A stretch of DNA of 64,000 bases from Alcaligenaceae bacterium SAGV5 (lineage in GTDB: Bacteria; Pseudomonadota; Gammaproteobacteria; Burkholderiales; Burkholderiaceae_B): positions 1,984,001 through 2,048,000 of the forward strand of contig SPDP01000001.1 in NCBI GenBank assembly GCA_009360345.1. Reading direction: 5' to 3'. The notes beneath the pieces were generated by a model. The model saw only the letters and a list, made by a program, of their open reading frames with translations. It was not told where the DNA came from and made no database searches. Below are positions 52,495-61,779 of this stretch, piece after piece (position 1 is the first letter of the stretch; each line of letters opens with the position of its first letter). The position numbers were made by a program, and so were the translations under genes.

Positions 52495-54984
52495 ATGGAC
52501 AGGTACGGACGAATCCGATGGTCGTCGTTGGCGGCGGCCGCCTTGCTGCTGGCCGCCTGTGGCGGAGGCGGCGATGGTGACGGCGGTGGCTCGACCCCGC
52601 CTCCAGGCCCGGGCGCCCAGGTGCCGGGCGTCAAGGAGCAAGTGGAAATCGTACGGGACCGCCATGGCGTGTCCCATATCTTTGCCCAGAACCAGCGCGA
52701 CCTGTTCTTCGCCCAAGGCTACAACGCCGCGCGCGATCGCCTCTGGCAACTGGACCAGTGGCGGCGGCGGGGCGAGGGCAAGATGGCCGAGCAGTTCGGC
52801 GCCCGCTTCGTGCCGGCCGACCGCGCGGCGCGCAAGTTCCTGTTCCGCGGCGATACCGAAGCGGAGTTCGCCAGCTATCACCCGCAGGGCAAGGAAATCC
52901 TGACGGCTTTCTCCGATGGCATCAATGCCTACGTCGACGAGGTCAAGGCGGATCCCGCCAAGCTGCCCATCGAATTCCGCCTGACCGGCACCGAACCCGG
53001 CCGCTGGTCGCCCACGTCGTCGCTGATACGTATCTATGGCATCACGCGCAACGTCAGTACCGAGATCTCGATGGCCCGGCGCATCGCCGCCGTCGGACTG
53101 CCGGTCACGCAGGAGCTGACCGACCAGCAACCGCCCAGGACCCTGCAAGTGCCGGCGGGGCTGGATGTCGGAACCCTGACCACGGCCATCCTGGCCGAGT
53201 ATCAATTGGCGCGCAACGGCATGGCGTTCGAGGCGGGGGATTTCCCGCGCAGTCCGCTGTCGCCGGTCGCCCGCGAGCGCCTGGCCTCGGCCTTGTCGGC
53301 CAGCGGCGGCACGGCCGCGCGCGAGCCCGAGGAACTGCTGGCCCTCCAGCACGAAAGCAACAACTGGACGGTATCCGGGGACCGCACCGCCTCGGGCAAA
53401 CCGATCCTGGCGGGGGATCCGCACCGTGCGATCAGCATGCCGTCGCTGCGCTACATGGTGCACCTGCACGCGCCGGGCTGGAACGTGATCGGCGCCGGCG
53501 AGCCCGCGCTGCCGGGCGTGTCGATGGGGCACAACGAACGCATCGCGTTCGGCCTGACCATCTTCGCCTATGGCGACGAGGAGGACCTGTACGTCTACGA
53601 GACCAACCCGGCCAATCCCGACCAGTACCGCTACAAGGGGGCGTGGCAAACCATGACGAAGGTGGAGGAGAGCGTGCCCGTGCGCGGCCAGGCCGAGCAG
53701 AAGGTGACGCTCAAGTTCACGCGCCATGGTCCGGTGGTGTACGAGGATGCCGCGGCCAACAAGGCCTATGCCGTTCGCGCCGCGTACCTGGAATTCCCGG
53801 GCACGGCGGCCTACCTGGCCAGTCTGCGGCTGAACCAGGCGAACAACTGGACCGAGTTCAGCGAAGGCATGGCGCGGCATTTCACGCCGGGCGAGAACAT
53901 GGTCTACGCCGACGTGGACGGCAACATCGGCTGGTTCGGCGGTTCGCTGGTGCCGATACGGCCCAACCCGGACTGGAGCGGACTGCTGCCGGTGCCGGGG
54001 GACGGGCGCTACGAATGGGCGGGGTATCTGTCCGGCTCGCTGCTGCCGCGCATCCTGAATCCCCGCGAGGGCTTCTTCGCCACGGCCAACCAGTACAACG
54101 TCCCGGACGACTACGCCTACCGCGACCTGACCAATACCATGGGCTGGGCGGAAGCCTACCGCTACGACCGCATCGTCGAGGTGCTCAAGACCGCCACGCG
54201 GCACACCGTGCAGGACTCCGCCAAATTGCAGATCGACGAGTTGTCCCTGCCGGCGCGCACGCTGGTGCCCATGCTGGCCGGCCTGAACTCCGGCGACGCG
54301 GACGTGGCCGAGGCCTTGCAGCGCCTGCGTGCCTGGGACTACGTGGCCAGCGTCGATTCCGTGGCCGCCACCATCTTCGAGGTCTGGCTGCCCAAGGTCT
54401 CCACGCAGGTCTCCAATCTGATCGTGCCGGCGGCGGGGCGTTCGCTGTTCGGGACGCTGTCCAAGCCCGTGGTGTTCGCGCGGCTTGCGGCGCCTGATGC
54501 GGTGTTCGGCGCGGATCCGGTCGCGGGGCGCAACGCACTGCTGCTCGATACGCTGAAGTCGGCCATGGGCGACCTGAAGACGCGGATGGGTGGAGACGTT
54601 TCGGCATGGAAGTGGGGGTCGGTGCACCACATCAAGTTCGACCATGAACTGGCGGCCTTCCTCGATGCCGGTACGGCCAGCGGCCTGGCCACCCAGCGTT
54701 TCTCCGTCGGCGGCACCGGCGATACCGTCCACCGGGCCTCGTACCGGACGTCGGACTTCCGCGTGACCAGCGGCGCGTCCTACCGGCAGATCATCGATGT
54801 GTCCGATTGGGACAAGTCGCTCGCGATCAACGTGCCGGGGCAGTCCGCCGATCCGGACAGCCCGTACTATGACAACCTCCTGGAGGCCTGGGCCAAGGGC
54901 GAGTACTTCCCGATGGTCTATACCCGAGGCGCGATCGATGCCGTGAAGGCCGATTCGTGGACGCTGCGTCCGGTGGCGCGCTGA
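52495..54984 (+). CDS. Penicillin acylase-family (Ntn-hydrolase) lipoprotein
   Basis: An 829-residue precursor with a lipoprotein signal (LLAACGGGG, C22) and a Gly/Pro-rich linker. It has the alpha-subunit start EIVRDRHGVSHIFAQNQRDLFFAQGY and the autocleavage site before S288 in LLALQHESNNWTVSGDRTASGKPILAGDPH, where the new N-terminal Ser is the nucleophile. NTMGWAEAYRYDRIVE and SGASYRQIIDVSDWDKS are typical of the beta subunit. Family members hydrolyse penicillins, acyl-homoserine lactones or other amides. Lipid anchoring in the envelope is less usual. ATG 52495 has a GGAG 7 nt upstream. Confidence 0.9.
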   Translation: MDRYGRIRWSSLAAAALLLAACGGGGDGDGGGSTPPPGPGAQVPGVKEQVEIVRDRHGVSHIFAQNQRDLFFAQGYNAARDRLWQLDQWRRRGEGKMAEQFGARFVPADRAARKFLFRGDTEAEFASYHPQGKEILTAFSDGINAYVDEVKADPAKLPIEFRLTGTEPGRWSPTSSLIRIYGITRNVSTEISMARRIAAVGLPVTQELTDQQPPRTLQVPAGLDVGTLTTAILAEYQLARNGMAFEAGDFPRSPLSPVARERLASALSASGGTAAREPEELLALQHESNNWTVSGDRTASGKPILAGDPHRAISMPSLRYMVHLHAPGWNVIGAGEPALPGVSMGHNERIAFGLTIFAYGDEEDLYVYETNPANPDQYRYKGAWQTMTKVEESVPVRGQAEQKVTLKFTRHGPVVYEDAAANKAYAVRAAYLEFPGTAAYLASLRLNQANNWTEFSEGMARHFTPGENMVYADVDGNIGWFGGSLVPIRPNPDWSGLLPVPGDGRYEWAGYLSGSLLPRILNPREGFFATANQYNVPDDYAYRDLTNTMGWAEAYRYDRIVEVLKTATRHTVQDSAKLQIDELSLPARTLVPMLAGLNSGDADVAEALQRLRAWDYVASVDSVAATIFEVWLPKVSTQVSNLIVPAAGRSLFGTLSKPVVFARLAAPDAVFGADPVAGRNALLLDTLKSAMGDLKTRMGGDVSAWKWGSVHHIKFDHELAAFLDAGTASGLATQRFSVGGTGDTVHRASYRTSDFRVTSGASYRQIIDVSDWDKSLAINVPGQSADPDSPYYDNLLEAWAKGEYFPMVYTRGAIDAVKADSWTLRPVAR

Positions 54985-54995
54985 AGGGGGCGGCG

Positions 54996-55355
54996 ATGCG
55001 CAAACCGATCGCGATCGCATCGGGGCTGGTGGTGCTGGCGGCGCTGCTCGCCGCCGGCAGCGCCGCGGGCAGCCGCGTCACGGTGCTGGTGCTGGATGTG
55101 CCGGACCGGCAGGCCACGCTGCTGGTCAGGCGCAGCGCGGCGCTCGGCATGGGCTGGTTGGAGTCCGAGGCCACGCTGTGCCGGCGCCAGGCGCCGGGCT
55201 CGCCCCTGCACTCGGTGATGCTGTCGCCGGAATTCTGCCCGCTGGCCCTGGCGGCGGGCCGGGAAACCCGCGGGGAGCGCGTCCTGTTGACCTTGCCGTT
55301 CCAGGCCTGGCTGCATGGACTGGCCGGGCGGGGATCCAGCGCCGGCAGGCCTTAG
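54996..55355 (+). CDS. Small exported hypothetical protein
   Basis: A 119-residue protein with an N-terminal hydrophobic segment (IASGLVVLAALLAAGSAAG) and two cysteines (TLCRR, EFCPL). It has an AAGGGGG ribosome site and starts 11 nt after the acylase stop, so it is probably cotranscribed with it. The family is not recognised. Its 3' end overlaps the convergent folA stop by 4 nt. Confidence 0.65.
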   Translation: MRKPIAIASGLVVLAALLAAGSAAGSRVTVLVLDVPDRQATLLVRRSAALGMGWLESEATLCRRQAPGSPLHSVMLSPEFCPLALAAGRETRGERVLLTLPFQAWLHGLAGRGSSAGRP

Positions 55356-55843
55356 GCCCGCGTCCGGTCATAGGTGACGAAGTCGTAGCCCAGGCCGTCC
55401 TCGGGCGGCTGGGGCTCGCGCGAGGATTCGCGCCATTGGCCGGGAGGCAGCGGTGGGAACCAGGCGTCGCCCGGCACGTCGGCATGCACCTCGGTGGCGA
55501 TGAGGGTGTCCGCGCGATCCAGCGCGGCGGCGTATATCTGCGCCCCGCCTATCACGAACACCTGGGCGGCGTCCCCGGCCGCGGCCAGGGCCTCTTCCAG
55601 CGTGTGTACCACCGTGGCGCCCCCGGCCGCATAGGCCGGGTCGCGGGTGATGACGATGTTCTGGCGGCCGGGCAGCGGCCGGCCCAGCGATTCCCAGGTC
55701 TTGCGGCCCATGACGATGGGATGGCCGAGGGTGGTGCGCTTGAAGTGCGCCAGGTCGCCACGCAGGCGCCACGGCAGGGCATTGTCGCGTCCGATGACGC
55801 GGTTGCTGGCGTAGGCGACGATAAGGATGAGCTGGGCGGGCAT
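55352..55843 (-). CDS. folA: Dihydrofolate reductase
   Basis: A 163-residue DHFR reducing dihydrofolate with NADPH. It has LILIVAYASNRVIGRDNALPWRL (Met20-loop region, ALPW), the active-site Asp in LRGDLAHFK, MGRKTWESLGRPLPGR and VFVIGGAQIYAAAL. The start at 55843 (MPAQLILIV) is set by the family N-terminus. Functionally it is paired with thyA, which consumes methylene-THF and yields DHF. The present 15-kb separation is probably due to the inversion or misjoin described for gcvP. Confidence 0.96.
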   Translation of the reverse strand: MPAQLILIVAYASNRVIGRDNALPWRLRGDLAHFKRTTLGHPIVMGRKTWESLGRPLPGRQNIVITRDPAYAAGGATVVHTLEEALAAAGDAAQVFVIGGAQIYAAALDRADTLIATEVHADVPGDAWFPPLPPGQWRESSREPQPPEDGLGYDFVTYDRTRA

Positions 55844-56038
55844 GGCGGGGAAGAGTCTGGCGTATCCAGCCCGCAATCTAGCATGAACGCCGTACGGTCC
55901 CCGGAGGCGCCGGCCGGGGTGGATGGCTGTCAGGCGGCGGGATTTCTGATACAACGCATGCCTGTGGGTCCGGTTCGCGTCGCGGCCGGGCCGCATCACG
56001 ACAACAATCATTCATCAACAAGGGAAGACAAGGGAATT

Positions 56039-56707
56039 ATGGGAACGCAGATCGAATTGACCGCCTCGGACGGTGCCACCATTTCCGCCTACCGCGCCGA
56101 CCCGGCCGGCAAGCCGCGCGGCGGCCTGATCGTGTGCCAGGAAATCTTCGGGGTCAACGTCCATGTCCGCGGCGTGTGCGACCGCTATGCCCAGGAAGGC
56201 TACCTGGCGATCGCCCCCGCGTTCTTCGACCGTATCGAGCCGGGCGTGGAGCTGGGCTACGAGCCCGACGACATCGCCAAGGGACGCGGATTGATGCAGA
56301 AGGCCTCCATCGACAACGCCCTGAAGGACGTTGCCGCGGCGATGGCCGTCGCGAGCGAAGCGGGCAAGGTCGGCATCGTCGGCTATTGCTGGGGCGGCAC
56401 CGTGGCATGGGCCGCCGCGGGGCGCCTGGACGGCCTGTCGGCCGCCATTCCCTACTATGGCGGCGGCATCGCGGCCATCGCCAGCCAGAAGCCGCGCATC
56501 CCGACCATGGCGCATTTCGCGGAAAACGACCACTCCATCCCGATGACGGACGTCGAGAAGATCCGTGCCGCCCAGCCCGAGGTGATCATCCACACCTATG
56601 TGGCCAGCCACGGCTTCAACTGCGAGATGCGGGGTGCGTACGACAAGCCCAGCGCCGACCTGGCGCTCGCGCGCTCGCTGGAGTTCCTGCGCCAGCACGT
56701 GGGCTGA
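56039..56707 (+). CDS. Dienelactone hydrolase-family protein
   Basis: A 222-residue alpha/beta hydrolase with the Cys nucleophile in [11 protein letters not shown], the acid in [10 protein letters not shown] and the catalytic His in ASHGFNCE. The oxyanion/Glu region [18 protein letters not shown] is also intact, so it should be active. Substrates range from dienelactone to unknown esters; housekeeping paralogues of this kind lie near folA in related bacteria. ATG 56039 is chosen. Divergent from folA with a 195-nt gap. Confidence 0.92.
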   Translation: MGTQIELTASDGATISAYRADPAGKPRGGLIVCQEIFGVNVHVRGVCDRYAQEGYLAIAPAFFDRIEPGVELGYEPDDIAKGRGLMQKASIDNALKDVAAAMAVASEAGKVGIVGYCWGGTVAWAAAGRLDGLSAAIPYYGGGIAAIASQKPRIPTMAHFAENDHSIPMTDVEKIRAAQPEVIIHTYVASHGFNCEMRGAYDKPSADLALARSLEFLRQHVG

Positions 56708-56816
56708 CGCGAAACGTCGCCCGGCCGCATAGGGTAGGAGGAACAGTGCCTGGGCCGGAGTGGCGTTCATTTTCTTGACCCGGTCTTGTCCGGGGTGCCG
56801 GGGCCGGCGGGTGGGC

Positions 56817-56851
56817 GGGGCGCAAACGAAGCCGGTCCCGCTGCGCGGGAC
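56817..56851. repeat. Partial copy of the 28-270 repeat, at the gcvP breakpoint
   Basis: GGGGCGCAAACGAAGCCGG and the following hairpin TCCCGCTGCGCGGGA match the reverse complement of 204-237 at all but two positions plus a one-base gap. It lies directly at the point where gcvP homology stops, so the break is at or inside a palindromic repeat. Confidence 0.7.
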
Positions 56852-56853
56852 GC

Positions 56854-58920
56854 GGAATGCAGAAGGTCTTGTGCAGGTTCAGGTGGGACACGTCGGCGCG
56901 GATACGGCCGGGCTTGACCAGGCCGACCAGCGCGTTCATGTTGGCCCCGTCCAGATAGACCTGGCCGCCGTGGTCGTGGACGATGCGGCAGATCTCGCCG
57001 ATGGCGTCCTCGAACACGCCATGGGTGGACGGATAGGTCACCATCAGCGCCGCCAGGCCCGCCCCCGCCTCCGCCGCCTTGCAGCGCAGGTCCTCCACGT
57101 CCACATTGCCCTGCCGGTCGCAGGCCACCACCACGACCCGCATTCCCGCCAGTTGGGCGGAGGCGGGGTTGGTGCCGTGGGCCGAGGCCGGGATCAGGCA
57201 GATGTCGCGCGCCGCTTCGCCGCGCGCCGCATGATAGGCGCGCACGGCCATCAGGCCGGCATACTCGCCCTGGGCGCCGGAATTGGGCTGGAAGCTGATG
57301 GCGTCGTAGCCCGTGATCTCGCACAGCGCGCGCGACAGCCCCGCGACCAGCTCGTGGTAGCCCTCGGCCTGCCACGCCGGCGCGTACGGGTGCAGCGCGG
57401 CGAAGCGGGGCCAGGTGACAGGCATCATCTCGGCCGTGGCGTTGAGCTTCATCGTGCATGAACCGAGCGGGATCATGGTGCGATCCAGCGCGAGGTCCAT
57501 GTCGGACAGCCGCCTCAGCCAGCGCAGCATGTCGGTTTCCGAGCGGATGGAGCGGAACACGGGATGGGACAGGACCGTCCGCGCCGCGCGCCCCCGCCCT
57601 GCCGCGGCCGTCGGCGAAGACCGCCAGCAGGGATGCCAGGTCGGCGTCGGTCACGGTCTCGTCCAGCGACACCGCCAGGTGCGCCGCGTCGAGCTTGCGC
57701 AGATTGATGCCCGCCGCCTCGGCCGCGCGCACGACGGCGGCGGTATGGTCGCCCGTGCGCAGGTGCAGCGTATCGAAAAAGGCTTCGTGCCTCGCCTCGA
57801 CCCCGAGACGGGCCAGCGCATCGCGCAGCGCCACCGCCTGGCGGTGCACGCGTGCCGCCATCCGCGCGAGGCCGTCGGGACCGTGCCAGACCGCGTACAT
57901 CGCGGCCATGACGGCCAGCAGCACCTGCGAGGTGCAGATATTGGACGTGGCCTTCTCGCGGCGGATGTGCTGCTCGCGCGTCTGCAGCGCCAGCCGCAGC
58001 GCCGGCCGGCCCGAGGCATCGCGCGACACGCCCACCAGGCGTCCCGGCAGGTTGCGCTTGAGCTCGTCGCGACACGCCATGAAGGCGGCGTGCGGACCGC
58101 CGTAGCCAAGCGGCACGCCGAAGCGCTGCGACGAGCCTATGGCGATGTCCGCTCCCCACTCGCCCGGCGGCTGGAGCAATGCCAGGGCCAGCAGGTCGGT
58201 CGCGCACGCGACCACGCCGCCCGCCGCCTTCACCCCGGCGGCGATCCGCGCGTAGCGCCGCACTTCGCCGGTGCTGCACGGATATTGCAGCAGGACGCCG
58301 AAACACGCGGGCACGCCGGCGGCCTCGTCGCCGGCCACGACGTCGATATCCAGCGCCGAGGCCCGGGTGCGCAGTACCTCGATGGTCTGCGGGTGGCAGC
58401 CCGAGGACACGAAGAACACCCGGCTATCGCTGGAGGAGCTCCGCCGCGCCAGGGTCATGGCCTCGGCCGCCGCCGTCGCCTCGTCCAGCAGCGACGCGTT
58501 GGCGATGTCCAGGCCGGTCAGCTCGCACACCATGGTCTGGAACACCAGCAGCGCCTGCAGCCGGCCTTGGGAGATCTCGGGCTGGTAGGGCGTGTAGGCG
58601 GTGTACCAGGCGGGATTCTCCAGGATGTTGCGCTGGATGACCGGCGGCGTGTGCGTGCCGTAGTAGCCCTGGCCGATGTAGCTGCGGAAAAGGGTGTTGC
58701 GCCCGGCCAGGGCCTCGAGTTGCGCCAGCACGCCGGCCTCGTCCTTCGGACCGGGCAGGTCCAGGGGAGCGGTTTCGAGGATGGCGGCCGGCACCACGCG
58801 GCGCACGAGGTCGTCCAGGCTGTCGGCCCCGACCACGGCCAGCATCCCGGCCTGGTCGGAGTCGGAAGGCCCGATATGGCGGGCCATGAATGCCGCATCG
58901 TCTTCAAGCGCCTTGAGCAT
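56854..58920 (-). pseudogene. gcvP: gcvP N-terminal part: glycine decarboxylase P protein, frameshifted and cut
   Basis: Glycine dehydrogenase (decarboxylating) fragment of about 689 codons. The start [22 protein letters not shown] is normal. The frame shifts once between about 57575 and 57605, near a C5 run, after which homology continues in another frame: [33 protein letters not shown], the PLP Lys in SHLNLHKTF. At FCIP the homology ends and the repeat at 56851 begins. The missing third is at 42807-43529. As drawn, no functional P protein is encoded, yet gcvT and gcvH are intact. Assembly error is a serious alternative to true inactivation. Confidence 0.92.
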
Positions 58921-59028
58921 GGGAGCGTATCCTGTCGGGGGCCTGCGATGGAATGGCTGGAACGGCGTCTGCCCGGTCGCCGGGCGGGTGCCGGCCGCGG
59001 CCCGGGGGAACGAGCCGCGACGGTGGCG

Positions 59029-59409
59029 CTATTCGGCGCCGACGGCCGCCTGGTAACCCGCCGCGTCGAGCAGGCCGGCGGTATCGGCCATGTTGTCCGG
59101 CCGGAGCTTGAAGATCCAGGCGGCGTAGGGCTCCTGGTTCAGTTGTTCGGGGCTGGCGGAGAGGTCTTCGTTGAAGGCCACGATTTCGCCCGCCACCGGG
59201 GCGTAGATGTCGGAAGCCGCCTTGACCGACTCCACCACGCCGGCCGTCTCGCCGGCCTGGAGCCTGGCCCCCACCTTGACATCGCCGACGTAGACGAGGT
59301 CGCCCAGTTGGTCCTGCGCATGGTCGGTGATGCCCACGACCAGCAGATCGCCGTCGGCGCGGATCCACTCGTGGGTCTTGGCGTACTTGAGTTCGGAAGG
59401 AAGGTTCAT
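59029..59409 (-). CDS. gcvH: Glycine cleavage system H protein
   Basis: A 126-residue lipoyl carrier, the shuttle between the P, T and L proteins. It begins [15 protein letters not shown], and the lipoylated lysine is K63 in [18 protein letters not shown]. It ends with the conserved [11 protein letters not shown] segment and a short tail. The start at 59409 is chosen from the family N-terminus, since the open frame extends 39 codons upstream without similarity. It lies between gcvT (133 nt upstream) and gcvP (108 nt downstream). Confidence 0.96.
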   Translation of the reverse strand: MNLPSELKYAKTHEWIRADGDLLVVGITDHAQDQLGDLVYVGDVKVGARLQAGETAGVVESVKAASDIYAPVAGEIVAFNEDLSASPEQLNQEPYAAWIFKLRPDNMADTAGLLDAAGYQAAVGAE

Positions 59410-59542
59410 GAGGGTGGATCCTGATAAAGGGTCGGCAGAGTCTGGGGGAATTGTAGTGAACCTTGGCGGCGGCCGGCGCGCGCGGATCAGGGCCAGGGCC
59501 AGTTCCCGCCGGAAGGAGCCTCGCACGGGCCGGGAATGGGCC

Positions 59543-60643
59543 CTAACCGCCGTCGAGGATCTTGCCGCGCCGCACGAAAGGCAGCCGGCAGACCACCGCC
59601 GGCACCCGCCGGCCGCGGATCTCCACTTCGGCCGCGTCGCCGGGCGACACGCTGTCCGGCACGCGGGCGAAGCCGATGGACGTGCCGAGGGTGGGCGACA
59701 TGGTGCCGCTGGTGACCATGCCGGCGCCCTCGGCCGTGTGGACCGCCATCTGGGCGCGCATGACGCCCCGGTCCAGCAGCTTGAGTCCCAGCAATTGCCA
59801 TTTCAGGCCGTAGGCCAGCGCCTCGCGCCCGACGAAGTCGCGCTGCGGGTCGTGGTCGGACACCGTCCAGGCCAGTCCGGCCTCGGCCGGCTGGGTCAGC
59901 TCGTCCATGTCCTGCCCATACAGGTTCAGGCCGGCCTCGATCCGGAGCGTGTCGCGCGCCCCCAGGCCGCAGGGCGCGACGCCCGCCGCCAGCAGGTCCC
60001 GCCACAGGGCGGGCGCCTCGGCGCCGGGCAGCACCACTTCCACGCCATCCTCGCCGGTGTAGCCGGTCCGCGCGATCAGCGCGCCCTCGGCCCCTTCGGC
60101 CGTGAACGGCGCGAGACCGCGCGCCAGGCGGCCCAGCGCCGGCCTCGCCTGCGCCAGCCGGTCCCGGGCCTGGGGGCCCTGGATCGCGATCATGGCGAGT
60201 TCCCGGCGCGGCTCGATCGCCACGTCGTAGCCACCGGCCTGGGCAACGCGCGCCATCCACACCAGGTCTTTGTCGGCCGAGGCGGCATTGACCACGAGCC
60301 GATAGTGCTCCGGCGTCAGCAGGTAGACGATCAGGTCGTCGACGACCCCGGCCTGCGGATTGAGCATGCAGGCGTACAGCGCCCTGCCCGGCTCGGCCAG
60401 GCGATCGACGTCGTTGGCCAACAGGTGGCGCAGGTAGGACCGCGCCTGGCTGCCCACCACATCCACATTGAGCATGTGCGAGACGTCGAACATGCCCGCG
60501 CCGCGCCGGACGGCGTGGTGCTCGTCGATTTGCGAACCGTATGAGACGGGCATGGACCAGCCGCCGAAGTCGATCATCCTGCCGGACAAGGCCAGGTGCT
60601 CGGCGAAGAGCGGCGTCTGTTTCAGGGAAAGTGGCGCGGTCAT
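59543..60643 (-). CDS. gcvT: Glycine cleavage system T protein (aminomethyltransferase)
   Basis: A 366-residue GcvT that transfers the one-carbon unit from the H protein to tetrahydrofolate. It has [36 protein letters not shown], the AGMFDVSHM motif, [15 protein letters not shown] and the [18 protein letters not shown] signature. Full length and intact. Its start lies 31 nt after the stop of an exported methyltransferase gene on the same strand. That leaves no space for a glycine riboswitch directly in front. Confidence 0.96.
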   Translation of the reverse strand: MTAPLSLKQTPLFAEHLALSGRMIDFGGWSMPVSYGSQIDEHHAVRRGAGMFDVSHMLNVDVVGSQARSYLRHLLANDVDRLAEPGRALYACMLNPQAGVVDDLIVYLLTPEHYRLVVNAASADKDLVWMARVAQAGGYDVAIEPRRELAMIAIQGPQARDRLAQARPALGRLARGLAPFTAEGAEGALIARTGYTGEDGVEVVLPGAEAPALWRDLLAAGVAPCGLGARDTLRIEAGLNLYGQDMDELTQPAEAGLAWTVSDHDPQRDFVGREALAYGLKWQLLGLKLLDRGVMRAQMAVHTAEGAGMVTSGTMSPTLGTSIGFARVPDSVSPGDAAEVEIRGRRVPAVVCRLPFVRRGKILDGG

Positions 60644-60674
60644 GCGGACTCCTGGAAGGCGGGAGGGACGGACG

Positions 60675-61526
60675 TCAGCCGCGCACGGCGGTCCACGAGG
60701 CGGGCGAGCCTCCGGCGCGCGTGCCTTGCATGGTGTTGCCGTTCACCTTGCCGTGATAGCGCACCCCGTTCACGGAGAACGAGATCTCATCGCCGCGCAG
60801 GGTGGCGTCATCGAGGGGCGCGGCGCCCAGCGTGCCGCTCAGCCGCTGGAACTGCTGGGCCAGCTTCAATTCGCGGCCGTCGAGCTTCCAGGCCCCCTCG
60901 ACCCTGGCCGGCACGATCCACAGCAGCGCCGAGCACCAGGTCTGGCATTGTTCGGTGACCGTGGCCTGCTCGTCTGGCCGCCAGTCGCCCATGGGAAAGG
61001 TATTGGACACGACGCGGGTGCCGGGCTTGAGTTCCAGCAGGCGCGGCCGCAGCTTCTCGTTGATGGCGGGCAGCAGGAACAGCGTGATGACGCTGGCGCG
61101 GGAAAGATCGGTCTCGAACAGATCCGCCTGCGCGAACGTGGCCCGGCCGGACACGCCCGCGGCTTGGGCGTTGCGGCGCGCCAGTTCCACCATCTCGGGG
61201 TTGTACTCGATGCCGTGGGCCTTGATGCCGCGCCGGGCCGCGCTGATCACCAGGCGCCCGTCGCCCGACCCCAGGTCGATCAGGGTGTCGCCCGGCACGG
61301 CCTTGGCCATGTCCATCATCTTGTCGACCAGGGTCTGGGGGGTAGGCACCCACACCACGTCCTTGCCTTCCTGGCCGACATCGGGAACAAACGACGAATC
61401 CGGCTTTTCCGCCGCCTGGACCGCGGCCAGGGCCGGCAGCGCGCAGGCGGCCAGGACGGCCATCCCCCGGGCGCACCGGCGCAACACTTCCGACTGCGAC
61501 GAACGACTCAACAACGCGAGCATCAT
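60675..61526 (-). CDS. Exported class I SAM-dependent methyltransferase-like protein
   Basis: A 283-residue protein combining a likely Sec signal (GMAVLAACALPALAAVQAAE) with a Rossmann methyltransferase domain: motif I DTLIDLGSGDGRLVI, then HGIEYNPEMVELARRNA and ATFAQADLFE. The C-terminal 80 residues (VEGAWKLDGRELKLAQQFQ) look like an added beta-rich domain. A SAM-binding fold with an export signal is unusual because SAM is cytosolic. It may be an anchored protein facing the cytoplasm or have another ligand. It is cotranscribed in direction with gcvT (31-nt gap). Confidence 0.83.
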   Translation of the reverse strand: MMLALLSRSSQSEVLRRCARGMAVLAACALPALAAVQAAEKPDSSFVPDVGQEGKDVVWVPTPQTLVDKMMDMAKAVPGDTLIDLGSGDGRLVISAARRGIKAHGIEYNPEMVELARRNAQAAGVSGRATFAQADLFETDLSRASVITLFLLPAINEKLRPRLLELKPGTRVVSNTFPMGDWRPDEQATVTEQCQTWCSALLWIVPARVEGAWKLDGRELKLAQQFQRLSGTLGAAPLDDATLRGDEISFSVNGVRYHGKVNGNTMQGTRAGGSPASWTAVRG

Positions 61527-61779
61527 GGGGCTTCCCCTTTTCTGGTGGACGAGTAGAGCGGAACGCGGGTGTATCGGATCCGATTGTGCCTGACTCGATG
61601 TCGGTGCGAAAGCAGACCGGCGGCCGGGGGATTCTCAATGCACGAGACAGGTGTTTGACCCGTGCGCGAAGCGGGTGACATAGTCGCCGGCGGCATGGCG
61701 CCGTTGCCTTCGCAACAGCCCGCGCCGGTCGTGCCGGAGCACGGCACGATTCCTACATGAAAGGTGTAAGGAGACAGTC

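Noticed and set aside
48556..55020. A 2154-codon open frame on the minus strand opposite the czc operon and the acylase gene
   Set aside because: It is antisense to several clearly conserved proteins, has low-complexity His/Gln/Arg/Gly-rich composition and no recognisable motif. It is a shadow caused by high third-position GC.
60644..60674. Glycine riboswitch in front of gcvT
   Set aside because: Only 31 nt separate gcvT from the upstream gene, too short for the aptamer. I also saw no aptamer-like pattern in 61527-61779.
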